Made by a program: the position numbers and the translations under genes. The notes below the pieces were generated by a model, which did not search any database, was not told the DNA's origin, and saw only the letters and a list, made by a program, of their open reading frames with translations. This document shows positions 35,164 to 43,565 of a stretch of 64,000 nucleotides of DNA, piece after piece. Where the stretch lies: contig NZ_CP074380.1 of the NCBI RefSeq assembly GCF_022695595.1, positions 7,851,504-7,915,503 on the forward strand, read 5' to 3'. Numbering within the stretch: the stretch's first letter is position 1; every line of letters starts with the position of its first letter. Source of the stretch: Streptomyces sp. MST-110588. GTDB taxonomy: Bacteria; Actinomycetota; Actinomycetes; Streptomycetales; Streptomycetaceae.

Positions 35164-36402
35164 ATGAGTTCCAGTGAAGCGGATAAGCCAGTTCAGCAGG
35201 GTATGACGTGGTTGTTGGGGTTATTGCTGACGACCTTCGTGATCGGTACCGATGACTTCATCATTGCAGGAATTCTCCCGAACATCGCGTCGGACCTGAA
35301 GGTCAGTGAGGCAGTCGCCGGTCAACTGGTGACCGTCTTCTCGATCACGTTCGCGGTGGCGGCGCCGGTGATGGCGGTGGCGACGGCGCGGGTCCCGCGC
35401 CGGATCCTGATCGTCGGAGGGCTGACGGTCTTCGCGGTGGTCAACTTCGCCACCGTCTTCGCCACCTCCTATCCGGTCCTGATGGCACTGCGGACGGTCG
35501 CGGCGCTGGTGGCGGCAACCGTGAGCCCGGCTGCGTTCGCAGTGGCGGGTGCCCTGGCACCGCCCGAGCGCATCGGTCGGGCGATTGGGACAGTGGCCTC
35601 CGGACTGACGGTGTCCTTGGTGGTGGGTGTGCTGGCGGGGGCGTGGCTGGGCAGCACCTTCGGCTGGCAGGTGACGTTCGTCTGCGTGGGCGCACTGACC
35701 TGCCTGGGCGTCGTCTTGACCGCGACCACGCTGCCGCGTCTGCCGCAGTTGCCGGTGGTGGGCGTGCAGGCCCGACTGGTGCTGCTGCGCCGCCCGGCAG
35801 TGCTGATGTGCGTCCTGGGCACCGTCATCGGCGCGTGCAGCGGACTGATGCCGTACACCTTCATCGCGCCCGTCACCCATGACCTGACCGGCCTGGGAGA
35901 TAGCTGGGTGACGGTGGCTATCGTGGTTGACGGCATCGCCGGCGCGGTGGGCACCTTCATCGGCGGCCGGCTGAACGACCGCTGGGGCACCGACCGTGCG
36001 CTGATCAGCCTGCTGGGCGCGGTGCTGCTCTCGACTCTCGCGATGGTTGCGGTCGGCATCGTCTCCGGTGGCAGCGCGCCGTTCTGGCTGCTGTGCCTGC
36101 TGCTGATCGTGTGGGGCATGGCAGGCTGGGCCTACAACCCGCCCATGAACGCCCGGGCCCTGCAGATGGCGGGCGCGGCGGGCACCGAGGCGGTGGCTCT
36201 CAACACCAGCGGGCTGTATGTAGGTATCGCCCTGGCCGGGATGATCGGCGGCGGCGCGCTCAGCGGAGGCGGCGGAACCGGTGTCCTGATCGCTGCTGCA
36301 GCCGTCGGACTGATCAACATCCTCTTCATGTCCGTCGCCGTCCGCCGCTACCCGGCCCGGCGTCCCGAGCCCGCCCCCCGGGTCCCGGCGGCGGCACCGT
36401 GA
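35164..36402 (+). CDS. MFS transporter (DHA1-type efflux)
   Basis: Predicted 412-residue transporter with 12 hydrophobic segments. The family marks are FVIGTDDFIIAGILPNIASD in the first helix region, the second-half loop GGRLNDRWGTDRALI, and NTSGLYVGIALAGMIGGG near the end. It resembles AraJ/CmlA-type drug exporters. A MerR-like promoter lies 46 bp upstream of the start. Decayed ligase and reductase fragments follow, so it was probably the export gene of a small biosynthetic cluster. Confidence 0.9.
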   Translation: MSSSEADKPVQQGMTWLLGLLLTTFVIGTDDFIIAGILPNIASDLKVSEAVAGQLVTVFSITFAVAAPVMAVATARVPRRILIVGGLTVFAVVNFATVFATSYPVLMALRTVAALVAATVSPAAFAVAGALAPPERIGRAIGTVASGLTVSLVVGVLAGAWLGSTFGWQVTFVCVGALTCLGVVLTATTLPRLPQLPVVGVQARLVLLRRPAVLMCVLGTVIGACSGLMPYTFIAPVTHDLTGLGDSWVTVAIVVDGIAGAVGTFIGGRLNDRWGTDRALISLLGAVLLSTLAMVAVGIVSGGSAPFWLLCLLLIVWGMAGWAYNPPMNARALQMAGAAGTEAVALNTSGLYVGIALAGMIGGGALSGGGGTGVLIAAAAVGLINILFMSVAVRRYPARRPEPAPRVPAAAP

Positions 36403-36421
36403 CCCGCCGGACAGGGCGGTC

Positions 36422-36685
36422 CAGGCCGAGAACGAGGCCGCACTGGAGGCACCCCCCACACTGCTGTCGGCCGTGGTGATCGGCCTGCCCGACGACGACC
36501 TGGGCAACCGGGCCCATGCCGTCGTGCACACCGGCTCACCGGTCAGCGACGCGGACCTGGAGAACCATGTACGCGAAAAGCTGGCCCCACACAAGATCCC
36601 GCCCTCCTCCGAACGCTCCGCCGCGACACCGCGTGACGACGCCGACAAGGTCCGCCGTTCCGCACTGCGCGCCGCCCGCCGCTGA
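36422..36685 (+). pseudogene. AMP-dependent ligase, C-terminal domain fragment
   Basis: From QAENEAALEAPP the frame gives LLSAVVIGLPDDDLGNRAHA and then DLENHVREKLAPHKIP and RDDADKVRRSAL, the C-terminal lid domain of acyl-CoA/AMP ligases, with the catalytic-lysine region DKVRRSAL. The large N-terminal adenylation core is absent. It sits between the MFS gene and another ligase-like fragment. Confidence 0.7.
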
Positions 36686-36717
36686 CATCCCCGGCTATAG
36701 AGGAAAACGAGGTAGCG

Positions 36718-37240
36718 ATGAAATCCGTCGACGACTCCATACTCGACACCCCGCTGACCAACACGCCGGACCCTGATGCATTCATCCAGGCTGCCATGCG
36801 ATGGCACTTCGGCCCCGATACCGGGCCCTGCTTCTGGCTCGACCGTGCCGCCAGATCAGGCTTCGACCCCATACGCGACGTCACAACCATGGATGACCTG
36901 GCGCTGTTTCCCGACTTCTGCAACGAACTGCACGACACCCGCGTGGAAGACCTCATCCCTCGCGGATACTCCGATCCGCAGATCGTCGGTGTATGCGAAA
37001 GCGGCGGCACAACGGAACGCCTGGCCGCAGACGAAGAGTTGGTAGACCTCGTACGCGCAAAGATCACGACAATCCAGTGGGGCGGGGCGCACATGGCCCC
37101 GGACACTCGCCACTTGCTGCGTACCGAGGTATTCCCCGGCATCACCCTGATCGGGAGCCTCGGCAACACGGTGATTCTCGGCGGTACCCGGCTGCGCTCC
37201 GCCGACACCCCGCAGTTCGCCGGTGGGCCTCCTGCGATGG
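36718..37240 (+). pseudogene. EhpF-like adenylating enzyme fragment (phenazine-type), internally deleted
   Basis: The frame starts at ATG 36718 and resembles the N-terminus of proteins annotated as phenazine antibiotic biosynthesis ANL enzymes (EhpF-like): DPDAFIQAAMRWHFGPDTG and LHDTRVEDLIPRGY, then the adenylation loop ESGGTT. It jumps to a later segment LLRTEVFPGITLIGSLGNT, skipping the core, and then leaves the family. Family naming relies on remembered similarity and is tentative; the decayed state is clear from the missing middle and end. Confidence 0.55.
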
Positions 37241-37267
37241 AGAAGCCGTCATCCAGGGAGTGTACTG

Positions 37268-37991
37268 ATGGGCACGCCGCCCGGCACACCGTCGCCGTGC
37301 TGTCGGTGGAGGACTGTCAAAGAACCGTCGCACGCGTTTCAGGGCTTCCGCGCAGCATCGTCACATCAACCACCGAAGAGACGCTCTCCACCGCGGCCAG
37401 CATCTCCACCTGCCTGCAACAGGCCCGCCCCAAAGGAGCGGTCGAAAGACTGGCGCGACCCCGTGGCCCGTCACGGCAGCGCGAACCGGACCAGGTCGCG
37501 TGCCGAGGCGATTGTTCGAGAGTTGGCCGAGCTGCCGAACCTGCCGCCCGGGCATCCTCAGGCGGTGCTGCCGGTACAACTCATCGACCGGGTACGCCAG
37601 ATGGAGAAGCACGTGCTGATGCGGACCGAGGGTACGGTGGCCTGGCGGGGTGGTGACGGCATCGCTGGGGGCTTCGGTGACGGCTCGGCCGTACTGCGGC
37701 TCGCGGTCCACCAGGCCGGCCGGCCCGACACCGTACAAACCCGGGTGGAGCTGCCCTTCCCTTGCATATGGGTCACGCCGTGGTCCCGGGAGGCGGGACT
37801 GGCTCCCCTGCATGACACTTTTGTCCTCGCAGCCCTCACCGACGACGAAGACCTGATCGACCGGCTGCTCGCTGAGCCGAGCATCGCCAACCTCTACCTC
37901 GGCGGCCACCCCACTCCGGATGATCCGCGGTCTGCCGCACGACGACTTCCTGGAGTCGTTCCTGATGCGAACCAAGACAGTGGTCCACTGA
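37268..37991 (+). pseudogene. Acyl-CoA reductase/aldehyde-dehydrogenase-like remnant (EhpG-like?)
   Basis: The protein-like sequence moves between frames: VSGLPRSIVTSTTEETLSTA first, then (another frame, from about 37440) AEAIVRELAELPNLPPGHPQ and PFPCIWVTPWSREAGLAPLH, and finally, after a further shift near 37915, GLPHDDFLESFLMRTKTVVH and stop. This matches the end regions of acyl-CoA reductase/aldehyde-dehydrogenase-type proteins that accompany EhpF-like enzymes. The catalytic core is largely lost. Together with the preceding fragments it indicates a collapsed tailoring operon. Confidence 0.55.
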
Positions 37992-38101
37992 GCACCTGTC
38001 CGTCAGCCCCGGTCGCCGAAACCGGTGTTGCGACCCACGGAGAAACCGCATGCGCATAATGAGAAGATCTGAGACCCGAGCATCCGAAGGTGGGGCGAGG
38101 C

Positions 38102-38467
38102 ATGCGCATCGGTGAACTGGCCAAGGAAGCCGGAGTCTCAACGCGAGCGCTGCGCTACTACGAGCAGCGCGGCCTCCTGCGACCCCGCCGTCAGCACAAC
38201 GGGTATCGCGAGTACGACGAGTCCGCGGTCACACGGGTGCTGAACATCCGCACCCTACTGGCTGCCGGCCTCAACGCCGAGAGCATCAAGAAGATGAATG
38301 CCTGCCTGGACGGCGATACCGACCATGCCCATATCTGCTCGGAGGCAATCGTCGTGTACGAGCGACGGCTGCAGGTAGTACGCGAACAAGTGGTCATGCT
38401 CAGCGCGATGCAGCGCAAACTCGAGGACGCCCTTCGGCATCTGCGAACGGGTATCTCCCAGCATTGA
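38102..38467 (+). CDS. MerR-family transcriptional regulator
   Basis: Predicted 121-residue regulator. The N-terminal winged HTH is canonical (MRIGELAKEAGVSTRALRYY, then GYREYDESAVTRVLNI), followed by a coiled-coil dimerisation helix (about residues 80-115). There is no extended C-terminal ligand domain; two cysteines (ACLDGD and HICSEA) might sense metal or redox state. ATG 38102 has GGGGCGAGG upstream. A MerR-type promoter precedes the MFS gene 3 kb upstream on the same strand and may be its target. Confidence 0.9.
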   Translation: MRIGELAKEAGVSTRALRYYEQRGLLRPRRQHNGYREYDESAVTRVLNIRTLLAAGLNAESIKKMNACLDGDTDHAHICSEAIVVYERRLQVVREQVVMLSAMQRKLEDALRHLRTGISQH

Positions 38468-39010
38468 CCGGGCTCGTCGCGGCAGCCGGAGCTTGCCCGG
38501 CACTTCGGGTTCGCCGCCCGGATCGGTGAAGGGCCGTACGAATTGCCCGGCTCGGACTTGTCAGTACATCCATTGGGCGAATGGCGGCAGACGCCCGCCG
38601 GCCGCATGGCATCATCACGTCCTACCTTTCCGGAACCGGAAACAACGAAGGCCGTACACGGACGTCAAGTTCCCGAAACGGCTCATGGCCGGCCACGCCA
38701 GCACTGACTGGCTGCGTAGGTGAGAACGGGCATCGGTTGTCGGTGAGCGCCGTCGGTAGTTGCTGATCGATGCGCCGGAAGATTTCGGCGAGAACTGACA
38801 CCGCTGCTGCGCGTCTGGAGTGTTGGTGGCCACTGAGAAGATCGAGCCATGAATGACCGGACCGCTTCGCACGGAGCAGCGTTAGCGTTAGCAGTTGGGT
38901 TTGTGACGGCTCTTGTGAGCCATCGCCGCAGCTCGGAGGCACACCCACGCTGTTCTGCCGGCGGTGAACACCAGCCCGACCGGGCTCGACGATCACTAAA
39001 GTCCAGGCTT
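38468..39010. other. Intergenic region with possible gene debris
   Basis: About 540 bp. Just after the merR gene a plus-strand frame reads ELARHFGFAARIGEGPYELP, which looks coding but belongs to no family I can name. The remainder is less GC-rich and shows only short frames. The promoter of the downstream hydrolase gene should be near 38960-39005. Confidence 0.4.
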
Positions 39011-39739
39011 ATGACGACAGTTACAACGCGTACGGTCGAGTACCCGGCCGACGGTCTGACGATGATCGGGCACCTCGCGCTCCCGGCCGGTGTGGGCCGT
39101 CGGCCCGCGGTGCTGCTCGGGCCAGAGGGCACGGGGCTCAGCGACGTCGAGCGCCGGCGGGCCGATGCGCTCGCCGAGCTGGGGTACGTGGCGCTGGCCT
39201 TCGACCTCCACGGCGGGCGCTACTTGGGTGACCCCGAGGAGATGCTGGCCCGTTGCATGCCGCTGCTGGCCGACCCTGACCGGATGCGGGGCATCGGTCA
39301 TGCGGCGCTCGACGTGTTGCGCGCCGAACCGCGGACCGACCCCGACCGGATCGCCGCCGTCGGCTACGGCACCGGGGGCGCCATCGGGCTGGAACTCGGG
39401 CGCGACGGCGTCAACCTGCGCGCGATCGCCACAGTCAACGGGCTGATCACGGGCCGACCGGGCGAGGCAGCGCGCATCGGCTGCCCGGTGTGGGCCGGGG
39501 TCGGGTCGGAAGACCCGATCATGGCGCCCGCCCAACGGGACGCGTTCACCGCCGAGATGCAGGCCGCGGGCGTCGACTGGCGCCTCACGGTCTACGGCGG
39601 CGCCTTGCACGCCTTCCACCACCCGCCGGTCGACCACGCCGTGCGCCCCGGCGTCGGCTACCACCCACGGCACGCGCAGCGGGCCTGGCGCGACGTCGTC
39701 GACCTGCTCGCCGAGTGCCTGCCCGTGGCCGAGCGATGA
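39011..39739 (+). CDS. Dienelactone-hydrolase-family protein
   Basis: Predicted 242-residue alpha/beta hydrolase. The fold marks are VLLGPEGTGLSDVERRRADA, YVALAFDLHGGRYLG, the nucleophile-elbow region IAAVGYGTGGAIG, PVWAGVGSEDPIM with the acid, and GALHAFHHP with the histidine. In dienelactone hydrolases the elbow is GxCxGG or GxSxGG; here it reads GYGTGG, so the nucleophile position is glycine and activity is questionable. ATG 39011 is chosen because the recognisable fold starts there. A 30-bp palindrome downstream may terminate it. Confidence 0.82.
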   Translation: MTTVTTRTVEYPADGLTMIGHLALPAGVGRRPAVLLGPEGTGLSDVERRRADALAELGYVALAFDLHGGRYLGDPEEMLARCMPLLADPDRMRGIGHAALDVLRAEPRTDPDRIAAVGYGTGGAIGLELGRDGVNLRAIATVNGLITGRPGEAARIGCPVWAGVGSEDPIMAPAQRDAFTAEMQAAGVDWRLTVYGGALHAFHHPPVDHAVRPGVGYHPRHAQRAWRDVVDLLAECLPVAER

Positions 39740-39785
39740 GGGCACCACGGGCGTGACGGCCGGGGCGCCGGATACGCGGTGCGGT

Positions 39786-39815
39786 CGTAGCCCGGCCGGG
39801 CCCGGCCGGGCTACG
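39786..39815 (+). terminator. 30-bp perfect palindrome, probable terminator
   Basis: The 15-base arm CGTAGCCCGGCCGGG is followed without a loop by its exact complement, ending CTACG. It lies 46 bp after the hydrolase stop and would form a very stable hairpin. No T-run follows, as is common in Streptomyces. The rest of 39740-39981 shows no gene. Confidence 0.55.
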
Positions 39816-39981
39816 GGCAGGTTCACCGGCGACCAGGGTGTGCCGTATGTGGCCGGTGCCGAGTCCCTGCCGTGGGACGGTGGCATCGGCGCGCAGGACC
39901 TGGCCGCCGCTGTGCACCCGCTGGTCGCTGACCTGCGTGGCGAGCCGCTCACCGCTGGTCCGGCATGGTGGGGCGGCCCGG

Positions 39982-40186
39982 TGGACGATGAGCGGGCTTT
40001 GAGGTCTCCTCGCAGGTACGAAAGGAACCCTTCCGATTCACGTACGGACTCGGTGTAGTTGGCGGTCTCGCTGTCCACTCCCGCCGTGCGCGCGCCCTTG
40101 TTGCTCCGCACCCGGTCCCGGGCCACCAGCAGGAAGCCCGGATCCGTAGCGAGGTTGTACGGACGGTGCCTCTCATACGGCCGCAA
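39982..40186 (-). pseudogene. Group II intron reverse transcriptase N-terminal fragment
   Basis: The minus-strand frame reads RPYNLATDPGFLLVARDRVR, then NKGARTAGVD, then GFLSYLRGDLKAR. This is the characteristic start of group II intron maturase/reverse transcriptases (YNLxxDPxxLxxAWxRVRxNKGARTAGVDG). The polymerase core, including YADD, is absent and the frame degenerates after LKAR. It is a remnant of a retroelement lying between the hydrolase gene and a broken hydrolase gene. Confidence 0.75.
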
Positions 40187-40218
40187 CCGGCCAGTTGACG
40201 CCCGGACAGACGACGGTC

Positions 40219-40805
40219 CGTTTCGGTCAGCGTGGTTGGGGCACCTCCCGGGCGTTGCCCGGGCCCCATCACCTCGACCGGCTCGCCGAGGACCTCGCTC
40301 GCGCGGTGGACGCGTGCGTGGCGGGGCCGTTCGTCCTCGTCGGTCACTCGATGGGCGTAAGGTAAGTCAGCTTCTCGCGGCCCGTCGCCCGTCGGCCCGT
40401 CGCCCGTCGGCCCGTCGGCCCGTCGGACTGGCCGGTCCGGTGTTCGTCGCACCCGCGCCGCCGCAGCCGCCCGCCGCGGTGACCGGGGAGGAGTATCGGC
40501 AGGGCCTGTCCCACGCGTACGACTCGCCCGAGACGGTGCGGCCCGCCCTCGACCATGTCATGACCGCCGTACCGCTGCCCGCCGTGGTACGCACCGCAGT
40601 GGTACGCGACAGTCTCGCGACCGGGGCGGAGGCCCGGCAGGAGTGGCCGCTGCGCGGAATCGGGCGCAGGACATCACACGTGTCGTACGCGACATCGAGG
40701 TGCCGGTGACCGTGCTGGCCGCGGAGAACGACGTGGTGGAACCGCCGCACGTGGGGCGCGAGTGCCTCCTGCCGCACATCCCGAACGCGGTCCTGACCAT
40801 GGTCC
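40219..40805 (+). pseudogene. Alpha/beta hydrolase, 5'-truncated and frameshifted
   Basis: Successive frames give an alpha/beta hydrolase: FGQRGWGTSRALPGPHHLDR and FVLVGHSMG (nucleophile elbow), then a lost base before KVSQLLAARRP, then FVAPAPPQPPAAV and AYDSPETVRPALDHVMTAVP, and after another shift DIEVPVTVLAAENDVVEPPH and CLLPHIPNAVLTMV. The N-terminus and the catalytic-histidine end are missing. A run of CCCGTCG(G) units at 40381-40427 lies inside it. It is clearly non-functional. Confidence 0.75.
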
Positions 40806-40841
40806 TACCCGTCGGCTCGCCGTGGGCCCGCGGGCCGGCGG

Positions 40842-41453
40842 TCACTGGGGCGCGGTTCGCTCCGCGTCGCGAGCCGGGAGTGCGAGCTCCCCGCAGTCGT
40901 ACAACTCGGCGACGAGACCTCGCGCGAAATGCTCGTCCGTTCCCGGGATCGAGAACACCACGCGGAAATAGAGGGGAGCGACCACCCGGTCGAGCACTCG
41001 CTCCAGCGAGGGCGTCGTCTCACCCCGCTGGGCGGCGGCTTCCAAGGGGGCCTGGAACCGGGCGCTGACCCGCTGGAGACAGGCGTGCAGGCCGGCCCGG
41101 CGGTCGTCCACGTCGGGCGCCACCTCGGCACGGAAGAACGCCACGCCTCCCGGCCGGGACAGGTCCGTGAGCGTCCACACCGCCACCTGCTCCAGGTCCT
41201 GGCGCAGGTCACCGAGCAGCTCCGGTGCCTCATCGTCCTGACGCCGGGCGGCCACGTCCGCCAGGAGGGCGGAGACCGTACCCCAACGCCGGTAGACCGA
41301 ACTGGGGTTGACGCCGGCGCGGCGGGCCACCGCCGGGATGGTCACCTTGTCGGCGCCGACTTCGTGCACGAGGTCCACCGTCGCCTGATGAACGGCGGCG
41401 CGTACGCGGGCGCTCCGGCCGCCGGGGCGGCTGTCGTTGCTTTTAACGGGCAT
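40842..41453 (-). CDS. TetR/AcrR-family regulator
   Basis: Predicted 203-residue repressor. The HTH is VTIPAVARRAGVNPSSVYRR followed by WGTVSALLADVAAR, and the C-terminal helical domain resembles the TetR_C class (APLYFRVVFSIPG). It is divergent from the NTF2-like gene at 41552. Two identical-pattern inverted repeats, TAAAGC-N10-GCTTTA, lie between the starts and are very probably its operators, so it likely represses both genes. Confidence 0.92.
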   Translation of the reverse strand: MPVKSNDSRPGGRSARVRAAVHQATVDLVHEVGADKVTIPAVARRAGVNPSSVYRRWGTVSALLADVAARRQDDEAPELLGDLRQDLEQVAVWTLTDLSRPGGVAFFRAEVAPDVDDRRAGLHACLQRVSARFQAPLEAAAQRGETTPSLERVLDRVVAPLYFRVVFSIPGTDEHFARGLVAELYDCGELALPARDAERTAPQ

Positions 41454-41463
41454 ACCCTCACCT

Positions 41464-41485
41464 TAAAGCAATGGTTTGCGCTTTA
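41464..41485. promoter_or_regulatory. TetR operator copy 1
   Basis: TAAAGC (41464-41469), ten bases, GCTTTA (41480-41485). It lies 11 bp upstream of the TetR start codon and has the same pattern as copy 2. Confidence 0.7.
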
Positions 41486-41508
41486 GCGTGCCCTCTGTCT
41501 ACGCTGCC

Positions 41509-41530
41509 TAAAGCAAACATCATTGCTTTA
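41509..41530. promoter_or_regulatory. TetR operator copy 2
   Basis: TAAAGC (41509-41514), ten bases, GCTTTA (41525-41530); the arms can be extended to TAAAGCAA/TTGCTTTA. It lies 21 bp before the ATG of the NTF2-like gene and would cover its promoter or transcription start. Confidence 0.72.
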
Positions 41531-41551
41531 GATGCTCTCCTAGGAGGATCC

Positions 41552-41938
41552 ATGTCCCAGTACGAGATCGCCCACCAGCTCGGCACGAGGTTCCACGCCT
41601 TCCTCACCGCCGGTGACTGGGGCGGCATCCGGTCCCTGCTCACCGACGACGCCACCTGGACACTGCCCGGCGACAACACCATCTCCGGTACGGCGGAAGG
41701 CGCCGACGCGATCGTGGAACGGGCGAAGAAGATCGCCTCCTACGGTCTCCGCTTCGAGTTGCTGCACATCCTGGTCAGCCGCGAGAACATGGCCCTGTCG
41801 CTGCACAACACCGCTCGCCGGGACGATGCCCGGCTCGACGAGTACCTGTCCACCGTCTGCCGCCTGCGGGACGGCAAGATCGCGAGCATCGAGACCTACC
41901 TGTCCGACGTTCCGGGCATGAACGCCTTCTTCGTCTGA
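41552..41938 (+). CDS. NTF2/SnoaL-like protein
   Basis: Predicted 128-residue protein of the NTF2-like cone fold: FHAFLTAGDWGGIRSLLTDD followed by ATWTLPGDN and the C-terminal CRLRDGKIASIETYLSDVPG. Members act as small ketosteroid-isomerase- or SnoaL-like enzymes or as binding proteins. ATG 41552 has a strong AGGAGG. It is controlled by the divergent TetR through two operators. A hairpin follows at 41959-41978. Confidence 0.88.
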   Translation: MSQYEIAHQLGTRFHAFLTAGDWGGIRSLLTDDATWTLPGDNTISGTAEGADAIVERAKKIASYGLRFELLHILVSRENMALSLHNTARRDDARLDEYLSTVCRLRDGKIASIETYLSDVPGMNAFFV

Positions 41939-41958
41939 CCCGTCCGGCCGCTGAGACA

Positions 41959-41978
41959 CCGGCCGGGGGACCGGCCGG
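41959..41978 (+). terminator. Hairpin terminator behind NTF2-like gene
   Basis: CCGGCCGG-GGGA-CCGGCCGG, an 8-bp perfect stem with a four-base loop 20 bp after the stop codon. It separates this gene from the convergent HD-domain gene. Confidence 0.5.
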
Positions 41979-42096
41979 CCCGCAGGTCACGCATCACCCG
42001 TCACCGCCAGGGCCTTCCCGGGACCCGCGGGGCGGCCGGAGCCTCCCTCTCCTCCTCCCTCACTTCTTCTCCTCCTCCTTTTCCTTTTCGTGCCCG

Positions 42097-42909
42097 TCAC
42101 TCCTCGAAGGGGGCGGCGAGCAGCAGGTCCTCCACAGTGGGCACCGAGAAGCCGGAGAGGTGACGACGGCCGACTTCGGCGAAGGGATGCATGAGTACCG
42201 ACATGGGTTTGGTGCGGCACAGCGACAGTATGTTGTCGCGCGCGTCCTGCTTGAACCCTTTCCTGGGGAAGGCGTCAAGTATTTCTTCGAGCGTGTCGGA
42301 CGGGATGTGCTGGAGGCCGTTCCCGGTGAAATCGAGTCCGGAGCCGACGGAGACCATGGCGATCTCAGGCCTCTTCCGAGCGGCGATGCCGACATTGGTG
42401 TGCAGTGCGATCGCGTCCCAGACGACGGAGACTTTTTCGGCCGACATCCGCTGTTCCTTCAGGAACCGCTGTGCGGCGTCGGCGCCGTCCACCTCAAAAC
42501 GCTCGGTCGGAGTCCGGTACGCCTCGACCAACCCGAGGTCGTGCAGGGCCGCGGCGACGAACGCCAGCTCACGGTCGTAGTGAATACCGCGCCGATCGAA
42601 CAGGACGCAGCCGTAAAGGTATGTCCGCATGACATGGTTGAAGAGCGTCTCGGAGGACACCTCACGTACGAACGCCGCGGTTCTCCGGGCTATACCGCTG
42701 CTGGGAATGCGGATTCCAGCCACTGTTCCGGGCAGGGGCCCGGTACTCGAAGACGAGGCGTTATCGCGCGATACCGGCACCGCGGCGGCAGGCGGAGCGG
42801 ACACCGCGGCAGCGAGTGCGGACGCCGCACCGATCGCGGCGACTCCGGCGCCACGCCTCAGTGCCGTACGCCGGGTCACGCTTTTCTCGTCATTTCCTTT
42901 GACACACAC
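42097..42909 (-). CDS. HD-domain phosphohydrolase-like protein with Tat signal
   Basis: Predicted 270-residue protein. The N-terminus carries a twin-arginine signal (TRRTALRRGAGVAAIGAASA) ending near AAAVP. The mature part is an HD domain of the cyanamide-hydratase-like type: ETLFNHVMRTYLYG supplies the first His, FVAAALHDLGL the HD pair, and DAIALHTNVG a further His. GTG 42909 is chosen for GGAAGG seven bases upstream; a later GTG ten codons in is possible. Exported HD proteins of this type are uncommon; substrate unknown. Confidence 0.82.
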   Translation of the reverse strand: MCVKGNDEKSVTRRTALRRGAGVAAIGAASALAAAVSAPPAAAVPVSRDNASSSSTGPLPGTVAGIRIPSSGIARRTAAFVREVSSETLFNHVMRTYLYGCVLFDRRGIHYDRELAFVAAALHDLGLVEAYRTPTERFEVDGADAAQRFLKEQRMSAEKVSVVWDAIALHTNVGIAARKRPEIAMVSVGSGLDFTGNGLQHIPSDTLEEILDAFPRKGFKQDARDNILSLCRTKPMSVLMHPFAEVGRRHLSGFSVPTVEDLLLAAPFEE

Positions 42910-42940
42910 GTGAAAGCCTTCCGTCGGCGGCTGAACAATT

Positions 42941-42984
42941 GAGTGGCCGAGTGGCCGAGTGGCCGAGTGGCCGAGTGGCCGAGT
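42941..42984. repeat. 8-bp tandem repeat (GAGTGGCC)n
   Basis: Five perfect GAGTGGCC units (42941-42980) followed by a partial GAGT, 32 bp upstream of the HD-protein start. It may be variable in copy number and could affect the spacing of that promoter. Confidence 0.8.
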
Positions 42985-43565
42985 GCTTGACGGCACGAGC
43001 CTATGGACAGTCCCCTAGGGCCAACAGAGGCGAAAATGCCGATGAACCCCCGATTCTCGCCAGGGACGGCTGTGCCTGCTTCTTCCGGGGCCGGCGCACA
43101 CCCCCGTCGCCTGGCTCGGGTGACCTGTCCCACATCGGGGTGCGGTGCAAGGCCGTCGGCCACCGCGCAGACAAACGGCCGTCTGGGCCCCGGACGGGCG
43201 GGTGAGGACCGGACGCGAATGTGGCGTGCGCGGGCTTCAGGGGGGTGTCGTATCGTGCGTGTATGAGTCCCTGCGCCGAAGGCTTCGGCGTCAGTGTCGG
43301 ACTTCTGGTTCCTTCTGTAGTGGTTTCGAGGTGACGACGTATCTCCCAGGCCAAGTAGCCGTCCGCAGTTCCCCACGTTCTGAGGTTCTGAACGTGTCCG
43401 GGGGCGGACGTCGCGCCGGCCTGAGTTGCGTCACCCACCCCCGCATTTCCCTGTCATTTCCCGGGTGCAGCTCTGCCGACTGCCCCGGGTTTCGTGTGTT
43501 CTGGCCCCGGCGCGGCTGACGGCGAGCTCCCCGATTCCTGAACCATCTGAACCAGGAGTCCTACC
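42985..43565. other. Intergenic region without a recognised gene
   Basis: About 580 bp between the HD-protein gene and the MFS gene, both reading outward. Both promoters must lie here. Open frames on either strand are arginine/proline-rich and carry no domain. Confidence 0.45.

Noticed and set aside
35221..36807. 528-codon minus-strand open frame
   Set aside because: Opposite the MFS exporter; the translation is rich in Asp, His and Gln with no domain.
10287..37991. A single phenazine cluster spanning phzF and the EhpF/EhpG-like fragments
   Set aside because: They are 26 kb apart with many unrelated genes between, no phzA/B/D/E/G is seen, and the PhzF protein lacks the catalytic Glu.
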